Shown: positions 39,100 to 51,660, numbered from the stretch's first letter. The stretch: 64,000 nt of DNA from Corella eumyota (GCA_963082875.1 OY720098.1:7626001-7690000), one strand, 5' to 3'. Notes: generated by a model not told the origin, from the letters alone. Numbers and translations: made by a program.

Positions 39100-39775
39100 A
39101 TAAAAAAACTAGATTTATTTGATAAATAAAATATGGTTCGAAAATATTTGATTATTTTTAACATAAATTTTTATAAATAAAAAAAGATATGCATAAACAT
39201 TAACTAAGAATATTACAAACCTTTGATTTTTAATAAACAAACAAGCATTTATTTATATAATACAAACAAAAACTAATATTTAACCCAGTTTTAAGTTGGT
39301 GATATTAGGATATAAATTATATTAAATTTTAAATTCTTAAAATTGATTTTTATTAAATAAACAAGCATTTAAATATGATAAATAAACGAAAATTATTTTT
39401 CTAATATGTTTTTTAATTACTTATATTATAAAATACATCATACCAAATTTTTAATGCTTAAAGTCGAACTTTAATTTTTAATGAACAAACCAGCATTTAA
39501 ATATAAAAAAACAAACAAGAATTATTTTTAATTCATTTTCGAATTATAAATATTATAAGATAAAACCGACCAAAATTTAAAAACCTAATAACAATCTTTA
39601 AATTTAAATAAACAAACACCTATTAATTAGTAATTAGTGACAAAAATTAAATTCGTTTTTGAGTTACTAATATCATGATATACAATTGACCGAGATTTAA
39701 AAAGTTAATAACAACCCTTAAATTTTAATAAACAAACACCTATTAATTAGTAATTAATGATAATTAAATGTCGTA
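39100..39775. repeat. Decayed tandem repeat, ~122-127 bp unit
   Basis: The box AATAAACAAACAAGCATTTA and its variants recur at about 39231, 39351, 39478, 39605 and 39727. The last two share AATAAACAAACACCTATTAA. The rest of each unit (AATTATTTTT, then a TATTATAAGATA-like stretch) is only loosely alike. About five very AT-rich units. Confidence 0.6.
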
Positions 39776-39900
39776 AATGGGAGGTTTGCGATTCGTTGGG
39801 ATAATAACAAACATACTAAAAATTTAGAACTTTTAGTTTTAAAGAACAAAAGTTATCGTCTTTTAAAATTCTGACTAGAAAGAATAAAAACAATAATAAA

Positions 39901-40100
39901 TACACTGAAAATAACAATATGTTTCGAAATCTAAGATTTTGAACCATAAATACACTGACAATAACAATATGTTTCGAAATCTAAGATTTCGAACCATAAA
40001 TACACTGACAATAACAATATGTTTCGAAATCTAAGATTTCGAACCATAATTACACTGACAATAACAATATGTTTCGAAATCTAAGATTTCGAACCATAAT
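39901..40100. repeat. Four 50-bp tandem repeats, each with a perfect hairpin
   Basis: Units start at 39901, 39951, 40001 and 40051 with TACACTGACAATAACAATAT. Each holds two 10-base arms, TTCGAAATCT and AGATTTCGAA, separated by a single A, so every unit can fold back on itself. Only the first copy has a mismatch. Near-identity suggests recent expansion. Confidence 0.92.
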
Positions 40101-40149
40101 AAAAACACTGTAACTTTTTTTAAGGAGTATTTACATGAATTTATTTCTT

Positions 40150-40958
40150 TTAAATCTAGGATAGAGCAATAAGCTTCGATTAAAATATAATAAAACGGGT
40201 TTCCAAAAATGATACTTTATCAGTAAAAGGGACATAACTTTTTTTAAAATACACAATTTGAAAAAATATTTTAAAAATATGTTTGTTCGGCCACTGCCGT
40301 TAAAATAAGGAAGTTAATTTTTAATTTAGAAATTTTAATTTTTTTGATACATTTTTCTACAAAAACTTTGTATGCAATATCATTTGCCAAAAATCGTGAG
40401 CTAATTGAACCCAAAATAAAAATTAGTTCAAATTTTTGTTCAATTAAAAATTTTTGCGAATCGTTTTATCTTGAATGTAAGTTAGGTCAATGCGCGTGTA
40501 ATTAAATAAAATAGTTAAGGTTTTGAAATTTTTATTAAAAGTGTCATAACTTTTATGAATATTAATATTTAAAAAAATATTTTGTAAACACGTTAAATGA
40601 ACCTGGTCAGTTCTAACGAAACAATTATTTTTTTGATTTAAAATGTTTAACTTTTTTAAAAAATTTGTATGCAATATCATTGGCCAAAAATATCACGTGA
40701 CCTAATTAAACTTAAAATAAAAATTAGCTCAAATTTTTTTTTACTGAAAAATTTTGCGAAATGTTTTATCTTAAATGTTAGTTAGGCCAATGTGCGTCTA
40801 ATAAAATACAATATTTTAGGTTTTGAGATTTCATCAATTTTTAATAAAAGTGTCATAACTTTTATGAATATTAATATTTTCGAAAAATATTTTGTAAAAT
40901 TTCTGAAAATTTTTGCGAAATGTTTTATCTTGAATGTTAGTTAGGCCAATAAAAATAT
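40150..40958 (-). repeat. Inverted, diverged satellite monomers (about 2.3 units)
   Basis: Two to three monomers in reverse orientation to the main array: CCAAAAATATCACGTGACCT at about 40683, GTTAGTTAGGCCAATG at about 40777, and CATAACTTTTATGAATATTA twice. The stretch opens with the junction ATACTTTATCAGTAAAAG that also stands at the left edge of the array. Confidence 0.8.
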
Positions 40959-40964
40959 TTTCGC

Positions 40965-41002
40965 TCCAAGCTGGATTCGAACTCGAAAAATTAGATCAAA
41001 AA
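40965..41002 (-). pseudogene. tRNA-type T-arm (B-box) remnant
   Basis: The minus strand reads CGAGTTCGAATCCAGC, close to the tRNA T-arm and polymerase III B-box GGTTCGANNCC. It directly adjoins the inverted satellite monomers. The rest of a tRNA is not recognisable. Confidence 0.35.
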
Positions 41003-43295
41003 TAAACCCCAAATAATACTAAAACTCGGAAAGTTCGATCCAAAGTCGATGGTACTTTGAGGAAATTTAACCTTAACGTAATATTTAAACATATTATTTA
41101 CGTTTACCTAATATTTACGATTTTTTAAAGAAAAAAATGGTAATTATCTTTATTTTATTTAACCAACCATACACCTAGGTAAAGTAACTGCTTTACGTAA
41201 CTAAATGCTTGTTTGTTTAATAAACTTGTACATGAAAAATTTCGTAAACGAAAAAATATATAAAAAAATATATTTCGTAACTAAAAAAATACATACATGG
41301 GCAATTCTTCGGTAACGGAATTACAATTACTGTGGTTTACAAACTTATAATTAATTTTTTTAATATAATTGAAATCGTTTTTTAAGTTAAAACAACCCAT
41401 ATATTGCCATTTTAAATTTTTATAAGCATAGAAGTCCAGTTCGAACTTCTATGCTTCTTAAAAATTGAAAAATGTTTGGTAACGGAATTACGCCAATAAA
41501 TTAGATATAAAAAGTAGGGTAATACTTAATCCCAATTCGTCTGAATTTTATAAAAATTAACTTAAATTAAACATGTGTAAATAATTGTCCTTATTGAAAG
41601 CAACAAAAAGATACCAAATTTTTTTAGTTGGGGTTTAAAAAATATTTATTTATTGACAAATTAATTTAAAAAAACCTGGTAACGGAATTACACTTTAAGT
41701 AACAGAAGGACACTGTCTAATTTTGGCATGTAACTTTAGTCTTAAATTTACTCAATTTCAGATAAAATTAAAAAAATTAGTTTTAGGTACTGTTAAAATA
41801 AGAAACAAACCTAACTAAAAAATTTTTTTTTAAATCTTGGTAACGGAATTACAAAACTAAAAACTACTAGGTTTTTTTTTAAATAAACTCTTAAACAGAA
41901 ACAAACAAACCAAATTTTATAATTCCTAACTACTATTTTAACAAAAACTACAAACATAACTCCAAAAATAAAATTAACAAACAAACATAACATGTTTAAA
42001 ATTCTAAATCGCTAAACTCTAAATTAGTAATAAAATTGATGTCGCAGAAACAATTTGTTACACCTAAATAAATGGATAATTATGCAAAAACAATAAGTCT
42101 AGTGGGTAAAATAGCTTATAATATTGTTTGAATATGCCAAATATCAGTTAAAAATCAACTTGTTTACTATGAATATTTTTATTTAATTTTATTTAGTAAT
42201 ATTTACCCGTAAAACTAATTTATAAATTTCAAAACTACCTTCTCACAAAATTAAAAAAAATGGATATTATATTACAATGCCATTTCATTTTTTTACTTAT
42301 AAAAATAATTATATTATTTTAAATCACTTAAACCAGGCAGAATAAGCATTTCTACAAAATCTCTGATGTTGTAATTCCGTTACCCGTAATTCCGTTACCA
42401 TTATTGTAGATAAAATTAATAAGGAACATTAAAGTTTAGTTTTTATTTATAGTACTTAACAACTAAAATCAGAGAATTAAAAATATTAAAAGTTGTATTT
42501 GATTAAATTTCAAGTTATAAAACTTTTTATGTAAATTCGGTAACGGAATTACCTATATTCTTACAAGTTAAAAACTTAAAAATTGCTGATTTTTAAATTG
42601 TAATATAGAATTTGTTGTTTAACTTATGTTAAGCATATGTTTAAACTTCTTATACAACACATTACAAATCTGTTGTAATCTGTTTTGTAACTTTTATATT
42701 AACTTAAAATTATTGCTTAAAATAGCCATAAAAGTGCAAAAAAATTTGTACATTTTAAATAAAAAAAAAAATCACTTATAAAAGATTATTTGCCTAAATT
42801 CTTTTAAATTTAAACTTTAAATATCAAAACCAAAGAAACAGGTAAGTTAATTAAATAAATAATTTAAGTTAATTTTTTTTTAAAAAACACTTTCCCAATG
42901 AGAATTGCCCACATTTAACCTATTAATTTTAACGTTATATTAACTATTAATATATTTAAAGATATCATTAAAAAAAATAATTAATTTTGGACTATATTTT
43001 AGTTATCAAATAAATATAATTTACTTTTTTTGAATTTAGGAAAATTTAAATAAGTATGTAATAACTTCTTTATATACCCATGAGTCTATGTTCAGATTTT
43101 AGAATACTGCTTCATTAATAGTACGTTTAAACTAAACTTCAATTTTATATATTTTATTGAAACATACTTGAAAATACCTCAAGTGGATCTTTAAAAAACA
43201 AAAAGAAAAAATAATAGACTCAAAAAAGAAACTTAATATATAAAAGGTTTAACTAAACAATAAACCACAGTATAAAAAAGAATTTACATAATTGT
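41003..43295. repeat. AT-rich region with seven copies of GGTAACGGAATTAC
   Basis: The exact 14-mer GGTAACGGAATTAC lies at 41311, 41478, 41678, 41839 and 42539 on the plus strand, and at 42371 and 42386 on the minus strand, the last two being neighbours. Sequences between copies are AT-rich and not alike. A perfect 12-bp hairpin sits at 41424-41456. No coding exon seen; the last few hundred bases are the FANCD2 3' flank. Confidence 0.85.
41424..41456. repeat. Perfect 12-bp inverted repeat
   Basis: AAGCATAGAAGT and ACTTCTATGCTT are separated by nine bases (CCAGTTCGA). It stands between two copies of the 14-base motif. Confidence 0.75.
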
Positions 43296-46200
43296 TTAAA
43301 AACATTCACTGAATGATTGGTTAGAGTTTTTTGTCAGATTTGACAGTATATCTTCTTCCTGTTCTTCCTCTTCATCTTCAGAATTTGGTTTTGCAACTTG
43401 GGACAACAAAACTTCTCCTGAAAAATATTTATGTTACTACAGATATTAGAATCAGAGGCAATTTTACACAAAATATTTCCTTAAATGCATTACATTTAAA
43501 AAATAAAAAATGTAAACAACCAGACCTTGCAAGTTTCGATTTTTTAGTCTGCCGAGCCAGAAAGCTTCATGACAGTTGTGTAACACCAACATTGTTTTAA
43601 CTTTGTACACTAACATCTCCAGTGAAAGTTTTACCGCAGAAACATGGTTAATCAATGCAGAGTCTTTAAGAGTCTACAAAACAAAATTCATTTTTATGAT
43701 AATAAAAGTTAAAATTTTAATCACGAAACAAACAATAATCACAAAACAAACAATATTTACTTTGGAATGATGTGTGACATATTGCAAATTACGAGTAACC
43801 ATTTGAAGAGTTTTAAACATGTTGATGACATCATCACGATGATTAGTAAATGCCATCTCACAAACTGGCATTCCATATTTTAGAAAATTCTAGAAAATGA
43901 AAATATTTGATTAATTTTGGTTAATAAACAAATTAGAATAAAAAAGTTAATTTCTATAAAATACTTTCACAACAAAGGTTATATATATAATTTATATAAA
44001 AAAAATTACAATAAAAACTAAAAAAAATAGTTACATAAAAAATCAAAAAAATTAACACTGACCTCTAAAATGCAGCGAGCATTTTTTAAAGCAGGACCAA
44101 GCAAAAGTCTTGAAGTAAAAGTTTTTACAAGTTTTATAACCCTTACCCAAATCTGTAGAAAAATTGGCAACAAATAACACAAAGTAACAATAAAAAAAAT
44201 TAATGAAATTAGTTTATAATAATAATAAAAACACATTGCATAAAAAATTTGTTTAGCTTACTTCAACAATTGACCCCCAATTAAGCAAAATATCAACCAA
44301 TGTATCATCATTCATGCTTAGTTTGGTGGCTGGAATTTTTAACATTTCTTTTGTTATTGATTCGTTAATACCTTAAAATAAATTAATAATTTTGTTGCTA
44401 ATTTTAGAAAGTTAAATTGGCATAATAAGGTTTTGCAAAGTTTTTTTTAATTTACTTTTATAGAAGACATAAAAGTTTGATTTGCTTAGACACGGATATG
44501 AAATTCTTTCCTCTGTATCTTCAGAATCAGGAACTTCCTCTAACAGGGTACCAAGGCCATGTTTTAGGAAGAATTCGATCGAACCAATCGGTTCCTCGCT
44601 GTAGTTGAGGTAAGCTCCAAATAATCCACTTATCAGAAAATTTTGCTTTTGGGTGTTCACTAAAATAGCATTTAATTAAATAATTTGTGTTAACGGTTCA
44701 AAGCTTAAACAATAAATAATGTTAAAAAGTCTTTAAAATCTAATTATTTGAATACCGGTAAATAGTTTTAACAGACAAATATAAACAATATTTTTTAAAT
44801 CTAAAATTACAAAACTATTTTGTTTGTGTTTTCATTTTAATTATTTTATTTTTATTATTATAACTTTCTAAAAACAAAAAAAAAATATAACTACAAAGTT
44901 AAAAACTTACTCATCGACCATTCACCCGCCCAATCCTTAATCAAAAAATGATTAGCCAAATTTGATATTTTCTTTGCCATCCAAGTGTGTTGTGCTGTTT
45001 CAGGTATAGCAAATTCACACAAAATCATTAGAATTTTAACTAAGGTAAGGCCCACTGAACCGGAATGGATGGTTTTCGAGTTAGCAAAAAAGTAGCGGAA
45101 ACTTGATAACAGTGCCACTTGATCGCTGTTCGAAACATTGTCTTTTATTCTTTTGGAAAAAGACTGTAGTATAGTAAGGAGTAAGTCACTATTTTCTCTG
45201 CAAAAAAAATGTATGCCGAAAAAAGTTAGAGGCAGTTAAATAAACTTTTAAAAACAAATACTTTAGTTAGTCTAAGCCTTTACTACAAAGAAATGCTAAC
45301 CATTAAAGCTTACTTACTCTGATTCCAGATTTTGTAATCCATTCCAAGATAAAATTTGTAAAATAATTTCAAGCAAGAAAGAGCAACATTTTGTCATTGT
45401 TTCATTTTCAAGAATATAAATTCCAGATGCATTTGAAATTAAACTTTCATCTGCATTTTGTGAGTTATCTGGATCCTAAACAAACAAAAAAAATCAGAAG
45501 ACCTAATCTAATCTTATTTATCAATTAAAATACTTAGTTAAAAATATTACTACATACCAGTACTGAACAAAAAATAGTTTTTTTTTAATACTAAAAAAAT
45601 TAATACATCTTTTTTATTTAAAACTAAGTCGCTAATAATAAAAATTTTACAAACATACATTAATCTAAAAAAAGAGATGGATTAACACCTAAATTCCTTG
45701 GAATATTTATATATTCATTAATAGTTACCTGCAAGTACAGAAATGTGGTTTCCAAATGTTTACAAATATCTGGCAACAGGTGCACTCCCATTTTAATAAC
45801 TTCAAGAATTGGAAATTGGTCGAATCTTTCAAAACCGAAATTTGAGGTAGATTTCTGATGACCAAATCCTGCTGGTAGTTTCAAGATTGAAAGTCGATGT
45901 TTTAATTTTAAATAAAGATCTTCAAGCAAATACAAAAGACTTCTTGGCTTCAAATAGCTTTCTGCAAAATAAAAAATGTTTTTTAAATTTAAAAAAAAAA
46001 GTTTATTAAAAACCAAAAGCTGTAAATTATAGTACCTGAGATCTCAGATTGATCAGTATCCATAATTTCATCATTCTCTTGATTTTCTTTTTCATCTTTT
46101 AGTGTCTTTAATTTGTATCTTAACAACATAAACACATCCTTTGTTAGTTCACAAAAATTCTCCTTGGTCATTAAAACATTTGATTTGTTTGCAACATTCT

Positions 46201-49200
46201 TTTTCTTTTCTTTCTTTGGGTTAGTTGGCTTTATAGAACATGCTGTTGAAGAAATATCAGCTTGAGACTTGCCTGGTTTTTGTGTCACATTTGCAGAAAA
46301 ACTTGGTTGACTTAAACTGTTGTTTAATAATGAAGAAAAATTGACACAACTAGAATCCATGTTTGGTGGTGTATAAGAAGGTGGAGCAAGAAACAAAAGT
46401 TTTTCCAAAATATTCTGAATTTCAGAAATGTTATTTAATCTCTTTATAACTTTACATTGAATTTCTGAGTCTTCATCTAAGCAAAACACAGAAATTAGTT
46501 CACGAAACCAATTAATCATAGCAAAAAGTGAATCAAGAACCACAAATTGTTTCTCAATTGAAAGTTCCTTAAAAATCAACCGATCTCGGTATTTTGGATC
46601 AAATAAATACATAGGGCAAGATATTAAAGCGTCAATTTCGTCAAAAGAATTTTGAATTTGCTTTTCCATCCATGAAATTGAGAGAAACAAAGAACAAAGA
46701 TAAGATGCAGAGTGCCTCGAATCAAACAAAGTTGGAGTAATTGAAACATAAATATCACTAGCTTCAGCAATGCCAAATTGCAGGGACAAATCCAACATTT
46801 CCGACTTACTTGATTCCATATTGCTTATTTCTTTAACAAACTTGTTTTGAAATTTAATTGAAGCATCATGATTTACGAGTTTTAATAGAAACAGCGGAAC
46901 ATTTTGATTAGTCGAGAACTCAATATAAATCTCATCGTAGAACAAAGACCACTGCTGAACATCGTTACTAAGCAGGTAGTCAATGTTTTGTAATAGAGAT
47001 TTGATTTCTTTGTGTTGGTTAGAAGATGATTTGTCAGTTGAGTTTATATTTGACATGGCAAGTAAAGTGCTAACAGATCCAATTTTTCCAATGTGGCGAT
47101 ATCTATATAAGAGTATAAATTCCAATTTAGAAAAAAGAATATTTTTCAGAATGTTATACCTTTTATACAATCACGTTTAATTTTTTCATTTTTAAAATTT
47201 TATATATAACTAAAAAAACTTATCTCACCTATCCGATGCACTGCTTAATTGTTTTTGTAAAATCATGTGAATTTCATCTCTCATGCCCAAACTACCCTCG
47301 TTTGACGAATAAGCTAACCAACTTAAAATGGTGTAAGATTTCCGAACCTTGATAAAAAATAAATGCTAGAATTGAGAAACAGGCCAGATGCCATATTATA
47401 TATATATAAAACATTTAGTGTTTACTCACAGAAAAAAACATAAGACAACAAACACCAACCTGCGAAAGGGTCATTGCCTCCATCCTATCCAGTGCATTCC
47501 TAAGGTAATTACAATAAGGAACCAGCACTTCAGGGTGGGATTTTGCCACATTGCACAACACACCTAATGCTGTGTCAACCACTGTTGCACTTTGGACGCT
47601 TATTGAACTAATATGTCCAATAACATAACCGATTGCTTCTTCTTTACAGAATTTATCCATATGGACAAGAATTAACTCATAAAACTTTGCACCAGACTGT
47701 TTAAGGGTCGGGTCTGAATGCCAAACCTGCAAAACAAATTAATTTAAATCTTGTTTATAATATATATTAACAATTGTTTCAAAATAAAAAAGAACTAAGA
47801 AAAAAAAAAAAATAATAATAAAAAAACATACTCTAGTGTGTACCATAATGTGGTTTTATATATATATATATATACATAATAATCACAAAAAAAAGCAAAA
47901 TGTTGAGTTTAAAACTTACCAGGCTTTGAGCTAGTTTGCAAAGAGCTTTGTAATGGCTAGCTAGAGCATGAGAGCAGGTTTGAAAGATGTCGGGTAAAAA
48001 ATGAGTTGGAAATGTCCCATGTCGAAAGCGAGATTGAACAAGATTAAATGAATTTTGTTGAATAAGACTATGACTAACATCACACAGTAACAACATACAA
48101 ATTACATCTCCAAATGTCATGTCAAGACACGAAAGCTGAATTTAAAATGAAATAAGCGAGTATTACATTACATCTTGCATATTTTATATTACAAAAAATG
48201 TTATACACGATACCAACTAGGCTATTTAAATAATTTACTTATTAAAACAAAGCTGTCTATATTAAAAAATAAGACTTAAGCTGCTCCCAAAAAACTTGGG
48301 CTGTTAGGTTACAAGAAGTTATTACCAAACTAACAAACCTTTTCCAAACTAAAAATCCAAGCAGTAGCGACACAAGATTGAAATTGCATTTCAGCGAATA
48401 TAGTGTCAGCTATTAACTTTGTTTCGGACAATACATTTTCTTTGCTTAGATTACCACCCGAGGCCATCAACACAGAAAAGTCTAATTGGGGTCTAAGAAG
48501 TCCAATAACCTAAAATAATTTACAAATTTTTTATATTTAGGCATATATGTATATAAATAAATAAAATATTTTATCAAACGCATGCTATAATTGTATATAC
48601 AAAAACAATCAATTTATAAATAACTATATATACTATATATAATAGACCTTAACAAACATGTTCATTTCCATGCCTTTAACAATAAAAAAAATTGCTGTTT
48701 GTGGTGCATGGGTAAACAACCACTGGCAACATATAATGAAAGGCAAATAGCTAGTAAAATATATATTAAAATACATTTTTAAGCCTAATAAAAAATAAAT
48801 TATACCGTTTAAAAACAAAATTGTTTTATTCTACTTAAAATCACCTTTGTTGCTGATTTAATATTTGGGCAGTTTTTGAGCAGAAATTTTACAATTACAG
48901 AAATATCAAAAAGCTCTGCAGAAGAAAGATAAGATATCGCTACATCTTGAACATTATTGGTTACTTCTTCATCAAGAATTAAATTTGACAAAGCATCAAA
49001 CACAGAAGAGGTTATATTTTCTGGCCCGCCATTTAGAAGATCACAAAGTCTCATTGCCACAGTTTCGTGATCTGCATCATCAGAAAGAAAGTTGTGAATA
49101 AAGGCAATAATGTCACAAGCAACCTTTATAAAAAAAATTGTATTTTTTCAGTTCTAAAACTAATATTAAACAATACTCTTAAATTTTTTTGAACAAGCTA

Positions 49201-50254
49201 TTAAAATTACAATTTTGTATATAGCCTATATATATATACTAATTTAACACAAAAATATTTTTTTTATTACATAACCCTGGTACATTACTAATATTTTAAT
49301 GGTTTAAAAAATCGAAAATCAAAATAAGTAAATATATATATAATTTACCCCTGATTGCATAATTGAAGCCATATCAATCAACTTTGAAGCAACTTCACTT
49401 GAATTAACAATAGAATTTAGCCACCGCAAGTTGTTTAAAATTAATCTTGGTACCATAACTATCCCAGTGCTATTTTTCTCATGTGCAAAAGAAGAATGCT
49501 TTATTTTAAGATTCTCATTTTCAATATAGAGTGGAAGTTTTTTGAGCAAGGCATCAATTATCATTGGTTGAATAATGTCAACTTGAAGTAACATTTTAAT
49601 AAGACTGTCCTGAAATAAAACAATAATAAACATAACTTCATATTATTATAGTTGTTGGTACATAATATTTCATTTTTATGAGCAGTCTAATGTTATTCAG
49701 TTTTACATTGTTTTTAAATATCGACAATGTATACATGTGATATGTATAAATTATGTTTATTTTTAAAACTAAACTTAATAAGTTTTTCATCTAAAAATGC
49801 CATTAAAGGACTTTGAAACCATTTTCAAATATTGTGTATATATATTTACCTGTGTACTAGAGATTTGTGAGGATGAAATTTCAGAAGTGTTCATGTCAAT
49901 CGACATTTCTGTTGGCAACATAGCAGAAACAAAAAACTTGTCATTCTCAATACATTCTTCAAACGAATTGCCAAATATGTTTATGGTTTCGGCAGTATGA
50001 TCACAATCTTGAAATAATTCCTCCAACTTTTTCTTAAACGCAACTGATTCATATTCAATTTCATTTCCATGAGTGTTTAGCGTTATTCCAGCTTTTGAGA
50101 CTATTTTTGTAAAAAAGTTGTCCGGCATTTGGATTTTTTTCGTGGGTGTTTTTTTAGATTGTTCTGAATTTATTTTTTGACTCTTTTTAGTAGGTGATCG
50201 CGATATATCATTTGTTGTCAACTCCGACAAGTGATTTCTTTTGTTGTGCGCCAT
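43296..50254 (-). CDS. FANCD2: Fanconi anaemia group D2 protein
   Basis: Seventeen coding exons on the minus strand: 49850-50254, 49349-49609, 48845-49123, 48339-48509, 47920-48135, 47460-47726, 47229-47347, 46036-47102, 45729-45961, 45318-45475, 44911-45197, 44456-44659, 44262-44371, 44063-44152, 43761-43889, 43526-43673, 43296-43417; 1421 residues (human 1451). FANCD2 pairs with FANCI and is monoubiquitinated to clamp DNA at interstrand crosslinks. Family matches run the whole length: [35 protein letters not shown]-like [13 protein letters not shown], and [19 protein letters not shown] near the end. Lys565 in ILQKQLSS matches the ubiquitinated Lys561 of human IRKQLSS. The N-terminus is basic, with SPTKKSQK, and the C-terminus is acidic ([10 protein letters not shown]). 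The first hairpin of the plus-strand cluster begins about 580 bases upstream of this start. Confidence 0.95.
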
Positions 50255-50832
50255 TTAAAAACTATTTATGTTTATGTATATTTTTATGCAAAACTTATTA
50301 AAATCAACTTTAAACCATTTGGCGCGAATTGGTGTTTATTTGTATGACGTCATCTCATAGAAACAATAATGCTTATATTTATTAAATATTTTGCAACATT
50401 GAAGAAAATAAAAAGTATATAAAGTAATAAATAAAACAAAAAATTAATTTTTCAAAAGAATTTAGAAATCTTGTAACCTGTAGATTTAATTAGAAAAAGA
50501 TAGCATCTAGAATGCGATAAAAAACAGATAACTAACCTTTACATAACGGAAAAACACCTTGTTTTGCTGGAGCCATGTGGTGCTAATTATCAGTAGACAT
50601 GCTGAGATAACTGGCAAAGAGTGTAAGCGCAATCATAAATTTGCACCTTTACTAAATAACACTTGACAAATAAAAAAGGCATAATGGTATAAAACAACAT
50701 TTTCTTAACCTCAAATTATAAAATTGAATTTGTAAGTGTAATCGAGCAGTTTAATAATCGACAGTAAATTTATGCGAAAAAAGTTCATAATGTCATCATC
50801 AAAGTAATGCATCCAGAGGTTAGTAGGCCAAA
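50255..50832. promoter_or_regulatory. Interval between FANCD2 start and hairpin cluster
   Basis: Head-to-head spacer that could drive FANCD2 leftward and the hairpin transcript rightward. Near 50320 is TTGGCGCGAATTGG, an E2F-like TTGGCGCG site 65 bases upstream of the FANCD2 ATG, which would suit a replication-linked repair gene. No ORF. Confidence 0.45.
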
Positions 50833-50887
50833 TTGCTACATATTTGAAAAGGGCTGTATGTTACTCAGCTTTTGCAAACTGTTCCTC
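50833..50887 (+). ncRNA. Hairpin A0
   Basis: Most diverged family A member: arm CTACATATTTGAAAAGGGCT pairs with AGCTTTTGCAAACTGTTCC. Confidence 0.5.
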
Positions 50888-50977
50888 CTAGATATAAGCA
50901 ATAATATCAGTGTACTTTTTCTTTTAATTATTTAAATAATTTGTTTTACATTTTAATTGCAAAATTTTATTTATGCG

Positions 50978-51033
50978 TTGGAACATGTTTGGTAAGGGCT
51001 GCTTCGAAGTCAACCTTTAAAAAACTGTTTCCC
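50978..51033 (+). ncRNA. Hairpin A1
   Basis: 5' arm TTGGAACATGTTTGGTAAGG; 3' arm ACCTTTAAAAAACTGTTTCC. Family A consensus on the 5' side. Confidence 0.62.
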
Positions 51034-51202
51034 GGTATAAATTTAAAAATCATCTTTTATATAATTTAAGTTAAAAGTATGTGCATATTTTTTTAAATTA
51101 AAGACTTACATTTTTTATCTATTAATTTTTTTTTTAGAATGTGCGTGCGGTTTTACCAAGAAGTTTAGCTCAGGATCTCTCAGAATTTGTTGCCCTTACA
51201 TT

Positions 51203-51260
51203 TTGGAACATGTTTAGTAAGGGCTGTGCTGTATATAGCCCTTAGTAACCTGTTTTGCAA
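51203..51260 (+). ncRNA. Hairpin A2
   Basis: 5' arm GGAACATGTTTAGTAAGGGC; 3' arm GCCCTTAGTAACCTGTTTTG. One of the best paired near the loop. Confidence 0.65.
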
Positions 51261-51326
51261 TATAGGCAACTCTTTCGTCTCATTTTCCGGATAATTATCT
51301 ATGACCTTACCAAAAGATATTTTCTG

Positions 51327-51379
51327 TTGAAACTTGCTCGGAGCTGGTCGTTTAACTGACAGGTTTCGTCAAGTTTTAA
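51327..51379 (+). ncRNA. Hairpin B1
   Basis: 5' arm TGAAACTTGCTCGGAGCTGG; 3' arm CAGGTTTCGTCAAGTTTTAA. Confidence 0.62.
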
Positions 51380-51432
51380 GAGAATTTGAAATTACAATCA
51401 TCTTGTTTCCATCCAACCTTGTTATTTATATT

Positions 51433-51484
51433 TTGGAACATGTTTGGTAAAGGCTGTGTTAATACCCTTTAGTAAACTGTTCTC
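51433..51484 (+). ncRNA. Hairpin A3
   Basis: 5' arm GGAACATGTTTGGTAAAGGC; 3' arm CCCTTTAGTAAACTGTTCTC. Short loop. Confidence 0.65.
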
Positions 51485-51602
51485 AGATACAATTAAAACA
51501 TTACTTTGTACATCGGACTGCAACCTAGAAATACATTTTAACACTTCAATTGTTACAAGTCTTCCGCAGCATAAATTTAGGACAACGTTTTAAATTACTT
51601 TC

Positions 51603-51660
51603 TTGTGAAACTTATTGAAAACTGGCCAAATTTTTACGGCGGGTTTCAGTAGGTTCCCAT
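51603..51660 (+). ncRNA. Hairpin B2
   Basis: 5' arm TGTGAAACTTATTGAAAACT; 3' arm GGTTTCAGTAGGTTCCCA, with changes on both sides that keep pairing. Confidence 0.6.

Noticed and set aside
47095-47110. Loss of the FANCD2 ubiquitin-acceptor lysine (Arg in RYRHIGK aligned to KYKLIG)
   Set aside because: Counting the human protein puts Lys561 in IRKQLSS, not in KYKLIG. The true position is Lys565 here and is conserved.
50500-50640. A further hairpin ahead of the cluster (around TTTTGCTGGAGCC and GGCAAAG)
   Set aside because: Pairing is patchy and the arms do not match family A or B.
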